In this document: positions 1 to 10,038 of the stretch, one piece after another
Layout: the number at the start of each line of letters is the position of its first letter
How positions within the stretch are numbered: position 1 is the stretch's first letter
DNA from: Candidatus Butyricicoccus avicola
GTDB lineage: Bacteria; Bacillota; Clostridia; Oscillospirales; Butyricicoccaceae
Direction of reading: 5' to 3'
Assembly (NCBI GenBank): GCA_019119435.1
Contig: DWWZ01000028.1
Span: forward strand, 1-40,633
DNA length: 40,633 bases
The notes under the pieces: model-generated
Seen by the model: the letters and a program-made list of their open reading frames with translations, nothing else
The model's database searches: none
Told to the model about the DNA's origin: nothing
Program-made: the position numbers and the translations under genes

Positions 1-1
1 C

Positions 2-802
2 GGCTCGGACGCGGCGGCAAACGCCATCATGACCACCGACACCTGCCCCAAAACCATCGCGGTATCGTTCACCGCCGGCGGCAAGACCTGCCATCTGGGC
101 GGTATCTGCAAAGGTTCGGGTATGATTCACCCCAATATGGGTACCATGCTGTGCTTTCTCACCACCGACTGCGCAGTTGACGGTGATCTGCTGCAAGCCA
201 TGCTGCTCAAGGCCGTTCAGAAGTCCTTTAACCGTGTCTCGGTCGACGGCGACACCTCCACAAACGACACCTGCTGCATTCTGGCCAACGGCATGGCCGG
301 AAACGACAAGATCGCAGACGCTTCCAGTGCAGACGGTCAGGCATTCTACGAGGCACTCGAGGCGGTCTGCATCACGCTCGCACGCAAGATCGCGTCGGAC
401 GGTGAGGGCGCTTCCCGCCTGATTACCTGCACGGTCTCAGGCGCTCCCGACGAGGACACCGCGGAAGGTCTTGCCAAGGCTGTATGCAAGTCCTCGCTCG
501 TCAAGGCTGCTATGTTCGGTGCTGACGCAAACTGGGGCCGTATCCTGTGCGCGATGGGCTATTCGGGTGAGGAGTTTGACCCCGAAACCGTCGACGTGTC
601 CTTCTCTTCCAAGGCTGGGGCGGTCGCTGTGTGCAAGGCTGGCCGTGCGCTCGACTTTGACGAGGAGATTGCAAAGAAGGTTCTGCTCGAGGACGAGGTC
701 TTAATCGACGTTACCCTGCACGCTGGTGACGCTTCGGTCACCGCTTGGGGCTGCGATCTGACCTACGATTACGTCAAAATCAACGGCGATTACCGTACCT
801 AA
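2..802 (+). CDS. argJ: Bifunctional glutamate N-acetyltransferase/amino-acid acetyltransferase, 5' truncated by window edge
   Basis: Frame open from base 2 (GSDAAANAIMTTDTCPK...), ArgJ-like autoprocessing region ANAIMTTDT; followed by argB, argD, argF. Confidence 0.93.
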   Translation, partial: GSDAAANAIMTTDTCPKTIAVSFTAGGKTCHLGGICKGSGMIHPNMGTMLCFLTTDCAVDGDLLQAMLLKAVQKSFNRVSVDGDTSTNDTCCILANGMAGNDKIADASSADGQAFYEALEAVCITLARKIASDGEGASRLITCTVSGAPDEDTAEGLAKAVCKSSLVKAAMFGADANWGRILCAMGYSGEEFDPETVDVSFSSKAGAVAVCKAGRALDFDEEIAKKVLLEDEVLIDVTLHAGDASVTAWGCDLTYDYVKINGDYRT

Positions 803-815
803 GGAGAATACAGCG

Positions 816-1685
816 ATGAATCATCTTGATCCGGCTACCAGCGCAAACGTGCTGGTCGAAGCCCTTCCCTACATTCAGGAATATTACGGTCAGACGGTTG
901 TCGTCAAGTACGGCGGCAACGCCATGATTAACGAAGAACTCAAGGACGCGGTCATTCACGACATCGTTCTGCTCTCGCTCGTCGGCGTGCGCGTGGTCGT
1001 CGTCCACGGCGGCGGCCCCGAGATCTCCGAAATGCTCAAAAAGATCGGCAAGGAATCCCGCTTTGTCAACGGTCTGCGCTACACTGACCGCGAGACCATG
1101 GACATCGTACAGATGATCCTGTGCGGCAAGGTCAACAAAGACCTCGTCACCCTACTCGAGCATGCAGGCGGTCAGGGCATCGGTCTGGGCGGCATGGACG
1201 GCGGCATGTTTCGCGCCAAGCGCATGACCGATGAGGAAGGCACCGATTACGGCTATGTCGGTGATATCGTTGAGGTCAATCCCCAGCCGGTCATCGACGT
1301 GCTGGCACGCGGCTACATCCCGGTCGTGTCCACCGTTGCACAGGGCATCGACGACGACACCAACTACAACATCAACGCCGATACCGCGGCGGCAAAGCTC
1401 GCCATCGCACTGGGCGCAAAGAAGCTCATTCTGCTGACCGACGTGCGCGGCCTGCTGCGCGACCCCAAGGACGAAAGCACCCTGCTGACCCGTCTGAAGG
1501 TCTCCGAAGTCCCGGCTCTCATCCGTGACGGCGTCATCTCGGGCGGCATGATTCCCAAGGTCGATTGCTGCGTCGAAGCCATCCGTAAGGGCGTAGAACG
1601 TGCCAATATTCAGGACGGCCGCGTCAAGCACTCCATCTTGATCGAATTGCTCAGCGACGACGGCGTCGGCACCATGTTTATCTAA
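816..1685 (+). CDS. argB: Acetylglutamate kinase
   Basis: VVKYGGNAM, VVVHGGGPEI, amino-acid kinase fold motifs; arg operon context. Confidence 0.96.
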   Translation: MNHLDPATSANVLVEALPYIQEYYGQTVVVKYGGNAMINEELKDAVIHDIVLLSLVGVRVVVVHGGGPEISEMLKKIGKESRFVNGLRYTDRETMDIVQMILCGKVNKDLVTLLEHAGGQGIGLGGMDGGMFRAKRMTDEEGTDYGYVGDIVEVNPQPVIDVLARGYIPVVSTVAQGIDDDTNYNINADTAAAKLAIALGAKKLILLTDVRGLLRDPKDESTLLTRLKVSEVPALIRDGVISGGMIPKVDCCVEAIRKGVERANIQDGRVKHSILIELLSDDGVGTMFI

Positions 1686-1723
1686 ACGGATTCCCGCCCG
1701 CAGGCGTTATGAAGCTTTCGCTC

Positions 1724-1829
1724 AAGCCTTTCTCGAAAGGCTTGCGGGTTCTTAGGGCAGCGCCCTGAGTCGCACTCCGCAGAGTGCGAAATCCCCTTTT
1801 TGAAACCCGGTGTCCGCCCCGGGTTTCAA
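1724..1829. repeat. Cluster of four consecutive perfect inverted repeats in the argB-argD intergenic region
   Basis: AAGCCTTTC-TC-GAAAGGCTT (1724-1743); AGGGC-AGC-GCCCT (1754-1766); CGCACTC-CGCA-GAGTGCG (1771-1788); TTGAAACCCGG-N8-CCGGGTTTCAA (1800-1829). Confidence 0.75.
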
Positions 1830-1901
1830 CCAAACCGTCGTTCTCTTCCCAATCATCCCCAGAACGACCTCACCCATCTCTCACAATAGAAGGGATCATC
1901 T

Positions 1902-3086
1902 ATGACTTATCAGGAACTCAAATCAGAAGAACAGCAATACGTCATGCAGACCTATGGCCGCTTCCCCATCGCACTTGACCACGGTCAGGGCGCACAGCTC
2001 TGGGACGTCGAGGGCAAGCGCTATATCGACCTGGCATCGGGCATCGGCGTAAACTGCTTAGGCTATAATCACCCCGTCCTCACCCACGCCATCGAGGAGC
2101 AGATCCACAAGCTCATGCACGTGTCCAACCTGTTCACGACCGCGCCCATGGTGCAGACCGCAAAGACGCTGGTCACCGCCACCGGCATGGGCAAGGTCTT
2201 CTTTGCGAACTCGGGCGCAGAGGCCAACGAGGGCGCGATCAAGCTGGCCCGCAAGTACAGCTTTGACAAGTACGGCCAGGGCCGCAGCAAGATCATCACC
2301 CTGTGGAACTCCTTCCACGGCCGCACGGTCACGACGCTCAAGGCCACCGGCCAGACGCGCTTTCATGACTATTTTTTCCCCTTCACCGAGGGCTTTGACT
2401 ATGCAGCCGCAGGTGACTTGGACGACCTCAAGTCCAAGGTGGACGGCTCGACCTGTGCCATCATGATGGAGCTCATCCAGGGCGAGGGCGGCGTCCTGCC
2501 GCAGGACCCGGATTTCGTCAAGGCGGTCCGCGCGCTGTGCGACGAGAAGGACCTGCTGCTCATCATCGACGAGGTGCAGACCGGTATCGGCCGCACCGGC
2601 TCGCTGTTCTGCTTCCAGCAGTATGGCATCCAGCCCGACGTCGTGACCATGGCCAAGGGCTTGGGCGGCGGCCTGCCGGTCGGCGCCGTCATGGCTGCCA
2701 AAACCTGCTGCGATGTCCTCGGCCCGGGCACGCACGCAACCACGTTCGGCGGTTCTCCCACCGTATGCGCTGCGGCGAACGCCGTGCTGTCCATCGTAAA
2801 CGATGACAAATTCTTGGCCGAGGTCCGCGAAAAGGGCGCATACCTCAAGGACAAGATCCTGGCGCTGGGCTCCCCGTCCATCCACGGTGTGCGCGGCATG
2901 GGTCTCATGCTGGGCATTATCGTGGACGACGGCCAGCACAGTGCGTTTGCGAACAAGCTCATCGAGCACGGTGTGCTCGCCATCACGGCCGGCAAGAATG
3001 CCGTGCGTCTGCTGCCGCCGCTGACCATCACCTACGAGGAGATGGATGAGGCGCTTGCCGTTATGAAAACTGTATTCTGCAATTAA
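1902..3086 (+). CDS. argD: Acetylornithine aminotransferase
   Basis: Class-III aminotransferase, PLP motif MAKGLGGGLPVGAV; arg operon context. Confidence 0.95.
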   Translation: MTYQELKSEEQQYVMQTYGRFPIALDHGQGAQLWDVEGKRYIDLASGIGVNCLGYNHPVLTHAIEEQIHKLMHVSNLFTTAPMVQTAKTLVTATGMGKVFFANSGAEANEGAIKLARKYSFDKYGQGRSKIITLWNSFHGRTVTTLKATGQTRFHDYFFPFTEGFDYAAAGDLDDLKSKVDGSTCAIMMELIQGEGGVLPQDPDFVKAVRALCDEKDLLLIIDEVQTGIGRTGSLFCFQQYGIQPDVVTMAKGLGGGLPVGAVMAAKTCCDVLGPGTHATTFGGSPTVCAAANAVLSIVNDDKFLAEVREKGAYLKDKILALGSPSIHGVRGMGLMLGIIVDDGQHSAFANKLIEHGVLAITAGKNAVRLLPPLTITYEEMDEALAVMKTVFCN

Positions 3087-3106
3087 AAAAGGAGAGGAAC
3101 CCTGTT

Positions 3107-4018
3107 ATGAAGCATTTGCTCAAACTGCTTGACCTAACTTCCGAGGAGATCGTGTCCATCCTCGATTTGGCTGACCAGCTCAAGTACGAAAAGAAGAACA
3201 ATATCCCCCATCCGCTGCTCGCGGGCAAGTCCCTCGGCATGATCTTCCAGAAGTCCTCCACCCGTACCCGCGTCTCGTTTGAGACCGGTATGTACCAGCT
3301 TGGCGGCCAGGCGCTGTTCCTGTCCTCCCGCGACCTGCAGATCGGCCGCGGCGAGCCCGTGCAGGACACCGCCCGCGTGCTGTCCCGCTACCTCGACGGC
3401 ATCATGATCCGCACCTTTGCCCAGAAGGAAGTCGAGGACCTGGCCGAATACGGATCCATCCCGATCATCAACGGCCTGACCGACTTCTGCCATCCCTGCC
3501 AGGTGCTGGCCGACCTCATGACCATCCGCGAAAAGTACGCTTCGCTCGACGGCATCCAGCTGACCTACATCGGTGACGGCAACAATATGGCAAACTCGCT
3601 CATCGTCGGTGGCCTCAAGACCGGCATGAAGGTGCATGTCGCCTGCCCCGAGGGCTATCAGCCCGACCCGGTCGTGCTCGAGTTCGCCAAGGGCAACCCG
3701 AACTTCCTGCTCACGACCGACCCGATGGAGGCTGCTGCAAACGCCGACGTCGTCTACACCGACACCTGGGCTTCGATGGGTCAGGAGGCCGAGAAGGAAG
3801 CACGCGCCAAGGCCTTCCAGGGCTATCAGGTCAATGACGAACTCATGGCAGCCGCGCGCGAGGGCGCCATGGTGCAGCACTGCCTGCCCGCTTATCGCGG
3901 CCAGGAGATCACCGACAAGGTCTTTGAAGCGCACGCGGACGAGCTGTTCGACGAGGCAGAGAACCGCCTGCACGCGCAGAAGGCTGTCATGGTCAAGCTC
4001 ATGGACGGCGAGCAGTAA
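3107..4018 (+). CDS. argF: Ornithine carbamoyltransferase
   Basis: SSTRTRVSFE, FCHPCQVLADL, HCLPAYRGQEI motifs. Confidence 0.96.
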   Translation: MKHLLKLLDLTSEEIVSILDLADQLKYEKKNNIPHPLLAGKSLGMIFQKSSTRTRVSFETGMYQLGGQALFLSSRDLQIGRGEPVQDTARVLSRYLDGIMIRTFAQKEVEDLAEYGSIPIINGLTDFCHPCQVLADLMTIREKYASLDGIQLTYIGDGNNMANSLIVGGLKTGMKVHVACPEGYQPDPVVLEFAKGNPNFLLTTDPMEAAANADVVYTDTWASMGQEAEKEARAKAFQGYQVNDELMAAAREGAMVQHCLPAYRGQEITDKVFEAHADELFDEAENRLHAQKAVMVKLMDGEQ

Positions 4019-4028
4019 ACCCATCACA

Positions 4029-4077
4029 AAAAAGCGGCGTGCCGATCGCGTTTCCCGCGGCTGGCACGCCGCTTTTT
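4029..4077. terminator. Intrinsic terminator after argF
   Basis: AAAAAGCGGCGTGCC ... GGCACGCCGCTTTTT inverted repeat between convergent genes. Confidence 0.85.
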
Positions 4078-4091
4078 CTGCAACTTAACCC

Positions 4092-4886
4092 TTATTTTCG
4101 AAAAATATCCAGCGCATGGCTGGTCAGCCCGACGAAATCGGCCCGCTCACACGTGGCGAGATGGTACTGCAAATACAAGCCGAATGCCTCGGCGTCCATG
4201 CGGTCAATCGCCTCCCGCATGAGCAGCGCGCAGCCGTCTGACGCGACATAGTGCAGACGTGTAACCTGCGGAAAAGCCGCCATCAGAGCATCCACGTCCT
4301 CCTTGCGCACCAGCTCAAACAGGTCTTTTGGCTGCGAGTGCGCGGCAAAGGTTTCCCCGTCCAGCAGGCCGTCCCGTATGTACTCCGCGACATCAATAGT
4401 ATGCCGTTGGAACCCTTCGTCTACCAGGCAACCGTCCGATATCACATAGGCGGCAAAGATCACGCCGCCCGGCTTTGTGACGCGGATTGCTTCCCGCAGC
4501 GCCTGCCGCTTGTCCTCCTGGCAATAGAGATGGTACAGTGGCCCAAGCAGCAGCGTAATGTCATATCGGTCGTCCGGAAACGCCGAGAGATCCAGGGCAT
4601 TGCCCTGCACAATTGTGACCTGCTCGTTGGGCTGTGTATTCTGCCGGAACCGCTCGATATTGTGCGCTACCAGCTCCACTGCATCTACGGCATATCCCTG
4701 CCGGGCCAGCGCATGCGAATAGCGCCCCGTACCTGCGCCGATCTCCAGCACGCGATCCCCAGGGCAGATATACCGCTTGATGTAGTGCAGGGTGGTAAAA
4801 AACTCCACCGCCCCATGCTGCTGCGTCAAACGGCTGTCCTCGTCATAATGATTGTAAAAGTCAATGAGATACCGGTTTGTTTCCAT
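4092..4886 (-). CDS. Class I SAM-dependent methyltransferase
   Basis: VLEIGAGTGRYSHALA motif I; likely start METNRYLIDF inside the longer ORF. Confidence 0.85.
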   Translation of the reverse strand: METNRYLIDFYNHYDEDSRLTQQHGAVEFFTTLHYIKRYICPGDRVLEIGAGTGRYSHALARQGYAVDAVELVAHNIERFRQNTQPNEQVTIVQGNALDLSAFPDDRYDITLLLGPLYHLYCQEDKRQALREAIRVTKPGGVIFAAYVISDGCLVDEGFQRHTIDVAEYIRDGLLDGETFAAHSQPKDLFELVRKEDVDALMAAFPQVTRLHYVASDGCALLMREAIDRMDAEAFGLYLQYHLATCERADFVGLTSHALDIFRK

Positions 4887-5181
4887 GTCACACCTCTTTG
4901 CATCCGGGCCGATACGGCCGTTATTTTGGGACAGGCGAGCGCCCTTCGCGCCCGCCACAGTTTCCTCTATGATACCATCGGCACGGTTTCGCCGCAAGAC
5001 AGCCAGCACGCGCACCGCATCTGACCTCGCAAAATCTTTCTTTTACCCTCTGATTTTTCCTATCATATCCAAAAATTTTTCTGTTTTTATCTCTTAAATA
5101 AAAAATATTTTTTCATTCCTCCCTCACTCCGCAATCTTACCGCCGTTCCCTTTCATTTTTTCTCCGGATAGCAAAGTTTTT

Positions 5182-5211
5182 TTGCACAGAACACGCCGGT
5201 TATGGTATAAT
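5182..5211 (+). promoter_or_regulatory. Sigma-70-like promoter for the AGCS symporter
   Basis: TTGCAC - 18 bp - TATAAT. Confidence 0.6.
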
Positions 5212-5278
5212 AAAAACCGCTATCACGCAACCAAAAAAAGAACGGGGTACGTTCTGAAAAAGAAAGGGTAAATCTATC

Positions 5279-6652
5279 ATGTTTTTGGCCAATGCAATCT
5301 CCTGGCTGCGCGATCTCATCTGGGGCGCTCCCATGATCGTGCTGCTGTTTGGGACGCATTTATTCCTGACATTCCGCCTGCGGTTCATCCAACGGCACAC
5401 GTTCCGGGCCATCCGGATGTCCGCCAAGGCCGACGAGGGGGCAAGCGGCGACATCTCGCAGTTCGGCGCGCTGGCAACCGCGCTGGCCGCGACCATCGGC
5501 ACGGGCAATATCGTCGGCGTCTCGACAGCGGTGGCCCTGGGCGGGCCGGGCGCGGTGTTCTGGTGCTGGATGACCGGCGTGTTCGGCATCTCCACCAAGT
5601 ACGCCGAATCGCTGCTGTCGGTCAAATACCGTGTACGGCTTAAGGATGGCTCGATGGCCGGCGGCCCCATGTATACAATCGAGCGCGGCCTGGGCATCAA
5701 GTGGCTGGCCGTCCTGTTTGCGGTCTTTGCCGTGCTGGCGACCTTCGGCGCGGGCTGCACGGTGCAGTCCCATGCCATCACCGACGTCATCCGCACCTCG
5801 TTCGGGATTGATCCCGCCATCTCGGGCGCGGTCGTCACTGTGCTGACCGCCGTCGTCATCCTGGGCGGCGTCAAGCAGATCTCGCGCGTCTGCGAAAAGC
5901 TCGTGCCGTTCATGGCGCTGTTCTATATTGTGGGGGCGGCATGTATCCTGTTTTTGAACCGCCATTTCCTGCTGCCCGCCCTGTACACCATCGTGACCTC
6001 GGCATTCTCTCTCCAATCTGTGGCCGGCGGTTTCCTGGGCTCCGCCATGATGATTGCCTGCAAATACGGCGTCGCGCGCGGCCTGTTTTCCAATGAGTCC
6101 GGCCTGGGCACGGCCCCCATCGCTGCGGCCTCGGCCCAGACCAAGAACCCGGTCCGCCAGGCGATGGTCTCCATGACCGGCACCTTTTGGGACACGGTCG
6201 TCGTGTGCGCCGTGACCGGTATCGTCATCGTATCCTCCCAGCTGCGCTTGCCCGAACTCTACGCCAACGCCGCAGACGATGCGCTGACCCAGATCGCGTT
6301 TGCCCAGCTCCCCTACGTGGGCAGCTATGTGCTGGCCATCGCACTGTCCATCTTCGCCTTTACCACCATCCTGGGCTGGTCCTACTACGGAGAGCGCTGC
6401 GTGACCTATCTATTTGGCGCGAAGCGCGTGACGCCCTACCGCATCCTCTTCCTCGCCGTGCTGTTCTACGGCGCGGTGGCCGATCTTGGCGTCATTTGGA
6501 CCTTCTCCGACCTGATGAACGGCCTGATGGCCTTTCCGAACCTGGTTTCGGTCCTGCTGCTGTCCGGCGTCATCGTCAAGGAGACCCGGCACTATCTGTG
6601 GGAAAAGCGGCTGGATGAAAATGCGCCGCCCGTGCCTGAAGTGGACGAATAA
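5279..6652 (+). CDS. Alanine/glycine:cation symporter family (AGCS) protein
   Basis: ATIGTGNIVGVSTAVALGGPGAVFWCWMTGVFG and ESGLGTAPIAAASA motifs; multi-TM. Confidence 0.92.
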   Translation: MFLANAISWLRDLIWGAPMIVLLFGTHLFLTFRLRFIQRHTFRAIRMSAKADEGASGDISQFGALATALAATIGTGNIVGVSTAVALGGPGAVFWCWMTGVFGISTKYAESLLSVKYRVRLKDGSMAGGPMYTIERGLGIKWLAVLFAVFAVLATFGAGCTVQSHAITDVIRTSFGIDPAISGAVVTVLTAVVILGGVKQISRVCEKLVPFMALFYIVGAACILFLNRHFLLPALYTIVTSAFSLQSVAGGFLGSAMMIACKYGVARGLFSNESGLGTAPIAAASAQTKNPVRQAMVSMTGTFWDTVVVCAVTGIVIVSSQLRLPELYANAADDALTQIAFAQLPYVGSYVLAIALSIFAFTTILGWSYYGERCVTYLFGAKRVTPYRILFLAVLFYGAVADLGVIWTFSDLMNGLMAFPNLVSVLLLSGVIVKETRHYLWEKRLDENAPPVPEVDE

Positions 6653-6656
6653 CCGC

Positions 6657-6692
6657 AAAAAAAGAGACGGACTACTGCGTCCGTCTCTTTTT
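6657..6692. terminator. Bidirectional intrinsic terminator between convergent genes
   Basis: AAAGAGACGGAC-TACTGC-GTCCGTCTCTTT. Confidence 0.85.
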
Positions 6693-6700
6693 CTCTTCCG

Positions 6701-7396
6701 TCATTGTCTGCATCCACAGTCCGACCGCTCAAAACCGACCGGCTGTGTGCCGACCGTATCGCCACAGCAGCAGTCACCCTTCTTGTCCGAATCGTTGAGG
6801 TCAAAATACAGGCGGCTGTCTCGTGTCACGCCAAAGCTGACGTTGGAGCCGGTGTCGCGCACCTTGTTGAAGGCTTCACGGAACAGGGCGTTGTGCGCCT
6901 CCTCGCGGTTGAGCAGGAAATCGATCGTCTCCTTGACGTATTTGTCGTCAATCTGACGGTAAAGATACTCATACATTACCTTAGCCCGCTGTTCGGACGC
7001 GATATTGGATAATAGGTCGGCGCACAGGTCGCCTGTCACCGAGACATAATCCGCTGTCCATGAGTAACCCGAGGCATTCATTAGGCCGGGCGACAGGCCC
7101 AGCATAACATGGGTCTCCAGTTCGCCCGCCGCATGCGCCGCGTCCAGCGTATGCCCGTTGAGCATGGAAATGGTCTGGGCGACCATTTCCATGTGGGACA
7201 GTTCCTCCGAGGCAATGTCCAGGAACAGGTCTTTGATCTCGGGGTTCTGGATGCGGAATGACTGCGACAGGTACTGCATGGCGGCTTTGAGCTCACCGTT
7301 GGCGCCGCCGAGCTGCTCTTGCAGCATGGCGGCATAGCGCGGATTGGCGCGCTCGACGCGCACCGGGTGCAAAAATTCTTTCTTGTGCTGAAACAT
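6701..7396 (-). CDS. Manganese catalase / CotJC-like ferritin-fold protein with Cys-rich C-terminus
   Basis: MFQHKKEFLHPVRVERANPRYAAMLQEQLGGANGELKAAMQYLSQSF; EELSHMEMVAQ metal-ligand helix; tail GDCCCG...CGC. Confidence 0.82.
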   Translation of the reverse strand: MFQHKKEFLHPVRVERANPRYAAMLQEQLGGANGELKAAMQYLSQSFRIQNPEIKDLFLDIASEELSHMEMVAQTISMLNGHTLDAAHAAGELETHVMLGLSPGLMNASGYSWTADYVSVTGDLCADLLSNIASEQRAKVMYEYLYRQIDDKYVKETIDFLLNREEAHNALFREAFNKVRDTGSNVSFGVTRDSRLYFDLNDSDKKGDCCCGDTVGTQPVGFERSDCGCRQ

Positions 7397-7484
7397 GGGG
7401 CGTCCACTTCCTTTCCGGAGGTAGCATGCGCCAAATTTCCGCGGATTACTCATCCCGCTGCACATTTATGGCCCGTTCCAAAAT

Positions 7485-7520
7485 AAAAAAGCTGACAGGC
7501 GCAAGACCTGCCAGCTTTTT
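7485..7520. terminator. Intrinsic terminator downstream of glyS
   Basis: AAAAAGCTGACAGG-CGCAAGA-CCTGCCAGCTTTTT. Confidence 0.8.
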
Positions 7521-7530
7521 GCATCTTTTA

Positions 7531-8922
7531 TTAGAATGCGATCTTCTTTGCCAGATAATGGGTGAGATCGTCGATCTTGACGCGCTCCTGCTCCATCGTA
7601 TCGCGGTCGCGGACGGTCACACAGCCATCCTGCTCGGTCTCAAAGTCAACCGTGATGCAGTACGGCGTGCCGATCTCGTCCTCGCGGCGGTAGCGCTTGC
7701 CGATCGAGCCGGCGTCGTCGAAGTCGACGTTGAACTTCTTGGACAGCTTCTCCCAGACCGGCATGGCCTGCGCGGTCAACTTCTTGGACAGCGGCAGGAC
7801 GGCAGCCTTGAACGGCGCAAGCGCCGGATGCAGGCGCAGGACGGTGCGCACGTCGTCCTTGCCGTTCTTGTCCTGGCCGACGACCTCCTCGTCGTAGGCG
7901 TCGCACAGGAAGGCCAGCGCAACGCGGTCGGCGCCGAGCGACGGTTCGATGACGTAGGGGATATACTTCTCGTTGGCCTCCTGGTCGAAGTACTCCATCG
8001 AAACGCCCGAGGTCTTCTGGTGCTGGGTCAGGTCGAAGTCGGTGCGGTCTGCAATGCCCCACAGCTCGCCCCAGCCAAACGGGAACAGGAACTCAATGTC
8101 GGTGGTTGCATTGGAGTAGTGCGACAGCTCTTCCGGGTCGTGGTCGCGCAGGCGCAGGTTCTCGTCCTTCATGCCCAGCGACAGCAGCCAGTTGTGGCAG
8201 TAGTCCTTCCAGTAGGCGAACCACTCAAGGTCCGTGCCCGGCTTGCAGAAGAACTCCAGCTCCATCTGCTCAAACTCACGGGTACGGAAGGTGAAGTTGC
8301 CCGGGGTGATCTCATTGCGGAAGGACTTACCGACCTGGCCGACGCCAAAGGGGACCTTCTTGCGGGTGGTGCGCTGGATATTCTGGAAGTTGACGAAGAT
8401 GCCCTGTGCGGTCTCCGGGCGCAGATAGATCTCGTTCTTGGCATTCTCGGTGACGCCCTGGAAGGTCTTGAACATGAGGTTGAACTGGCGGATATCGGTA
8501 AAGTTATGGCCGCCGCAGTTCGGGCAGGCAATTTGATGCTCATTGATATACTGCATCATCTGCTCGTTGGACCAGCCGGCCGGGTTTTCGCCCGTGGCCT
8601 CCTCGATGAGCTGGTCGGCGCGATGACGGGTCTTGCAGTCCTTGCAGTCCATGAGCGGATCGGAAAAGCCGCCGACATGGCCGGATGCAACCCAGGTCAT
8701 GGGGTTCATCAGGATGGCAGAATCCAGACCAACATTGTACGGGGACTCCTGCACAAACTTTTTGCGCCAAGCTGCCTTGACATTGTTCTTAAACTCCACG
8801 CCCAGCGGGCCGTAGTCCCAGGTGTTGGCAAGGCCGCCGTAGATCTCCGAGCCGGCGTACACAAAACCGCGTCCCTTGCACAGGGCCACGATCTTTTCCA
8901 TGGTCTTTTCGCTGTTCTTCAT
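7531..8922 (-). CDS. glyS: Glycyl-tRNA synthetase (class II, single chain)
   Basis: [28 protein letters not shown]-terminus, [14 protein letters not shown] motif; start at [10 protein letters not shown] with upstream SD. Confidence 0.95.
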   Translation of the reverse strand: MKNSEKTMEKIVALCKGRGFVYAGSEIYGGLANTWDYGPLGVEFKNNVKAAWRKKFVQESPYNVGLDSAILMNPMTWVASGHVGGFSDPLMDCKDCKTRHRADQLIEEATGENPAGWSNEQMMQYINEHQIACPNCGGHNFTDIRQFNLMFKTFQGVTENAKNEIYLRPETAQGIFVNFQNIQRTTRKKVPFGVGQVGKSFRNEITPGNFTFRTREFEQMELEFFCKPGTDLEWFAYWKDYCHNWLLSLGMKDENLRLRDHDPEELSHYSNATTDIEFLFPFGWGELWGIADRTDFDLTQHQKTSGVSMEYFDQEANEKYIPYVIEPSLGADRVALAFLCDAYDEEVVGQDKNGKDDVRTVLRLHPALAPFKAAVLPLSKKLTAQAMPVWEKLSKKFNVDFDDAGSIGKRYRREDEIGTPYCITVDFETEQDGCVTVRDRDTMEQERVKIDDLTHYLAKKIAF

Positions 8923-9085
8923 TTTTTGTTGTTCTCCTTTCGGCGTATATGGCGTATACACACATAGATTTAAGAGTATATACAGTTAGTCTACCAGTTT
9001 GCCGGATAAAGTCAAGGAAAAGCGCATAAATTGCCCGATAAAATTGTACAAATTTGCATCCAGATACAAAAAAAGTTTTGGGGGC

Positions 9086-9115
9086 TTGACGTATCCGCCT
9101 GCGCCATGATAAACT
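9086..9115 (+). promoter_or_regulatory. Promoter for tRNA-Pro
   Basis: TTGACG - 18 bp - TAAACT, just upstream of the tRNA. Confidence 0.5.
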
Positions 9116-9135
9116 ATATAGGCAAAATGATATAT

Positions 9136-9211
9136 CGAGGTGTAGCGCAGCTGGTAGCGCGCCTGCTTTGGGAGCAGGATGCCGCAGGTTCAAGTCCTGT
9201 CACCTCGACCA
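9136..9211 (+). tRNA. tRNA-Pro(TGG), CCA encoded
   Basis: Acceptor CGAGGTG/CACCTCG, anticodon arm CCTGC-TTTGGGA-GCAGG, T-arm GGTTCAAGTCC, terminal ACCA. Confidence 0.95.
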
Positions 9212-9216
9212 AATCT

Positions 9217-9252
9217 CGGAAGGCCATCCTCGTTGGATGGCCTTCCGTTTTT
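9217..9252 (+). terminator. Intrinsic terminator after tRNA-Pro
   Basis: CGGAAGGCCATCC-TCGTT-GGATGGCCTTCCG-TTTTT. Confidence 0.88.
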
Positions 9253-9376
9253 CTATCCTTTTCGGCCGCATCGCCCGGATGGCCCGGGGCTTTGCATACC
9301 TTACCCGATTGTAAGTTTTTTCTTGCCCCGATGCCGGCCGTTTGCTATGATGGATTTGACGAAAGGGGGGCATCCC

Positions 9377-9949
9377 ATGGATATCCTATGCTTTGGCGAT
9401 TCCAATACCTACGGCTTTGACCCGCGCTCCTATCTTGGCGGGCGATACCCAGCCTCGGTGCGATGGACCGGCTTGCTCGCCGCCAAAACCGGCTGGCTGA
9501 TACGCGAGGCCGGCCAGAACGGCCGGGAAATCCCGGCGCATCCGGCCGAGCTGGCCGGGCTGGCGCGGCAGGTCCAGCCGGGACAGACCGTTGTGCTGAT
9601 GCTGGGCACAAATGATCTTTTACAGCATCCCTGGTGGACGGCTGAGGAGGTGGCCGCCCGGATGGCCTGTTGTCTGGACGTGCTGCGCCCCGCGTGTCCG
9701 GTGCTGCTCGTTGCACCCCCTCCGATGTGTCCGGGCGCCTGGGTGCAGGAGCCCGCGCTGCTGCAGGAGTCGGCCCGGCTGTCCGCCTGCTATGCATCCC
9801 TGGCCGCAAAATGCGGCGCAGACTTTGCGGACGCCGGCGCCTGGGACGTTCCCCTGCTGTTTGATGGCGTCCACTTTTCGCCAGAGGGCCACCGCGCCTT
9901 TGCCGCGGGCATCCTCCCGGTGCTGCGCCGCATGGAGGCCGGCCAATAG
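9377..9949 (+). CDS. SGNH/GDSL-type hydrolase
   Basis: MDILCFGDSNTYGFDP (GDSN block I), MLGTNDLL, and FDGVHFSPEGH (DxxH). Confidence 0.88.
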   Translation: MDILCFGDSNTYGFDPRSYLGGRYPASVRWTGLLAAKTGWLIREAGQNGREIPAHPAELAGLARQVQPGQTVVLMLGTNDLLQHPWWTAEEVAARMACCLDVLRPACPVLLVAPPPMCPGAWVQEPALLQESARLSACYASLAAKCGADFADAGAWDVPLLFDGVHFSPEGHRAFAAGILPVLRRMEAGQ

Positions 9950-9990
9950 CAGGCACCGGCCTGCTTCCGGCCAAAGGCCGCAGCCCCTTA

Positions 9991-10038
9991 TAAAAATAGG
10001 CTCTATCTGGCTTGTGCTCCAGATAGGGCCTATTTTTA
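9991..10038. terminator. Bidirectional intrinsic terminator
   Basis: About 20-bp stem TAAAAATAGGCTCTATCTGG / CCAGATAGGGCCTATTTTTA, 8-nt loop. Confidence 0.85.

Noticed and set aside
7426-8967. 513-aa plus-strand ORF antisense to glyS
   Set aside because: Complement of a highly conserved tRNA synthetase; shadow ORF.
8923-9085. T-box riboswitch upstream of glyS
   Set aside because: The AT-rich upstream region lacks a T-box sequence (GGTGGNACCGCG-like) and any terminator/antiterminator pair.
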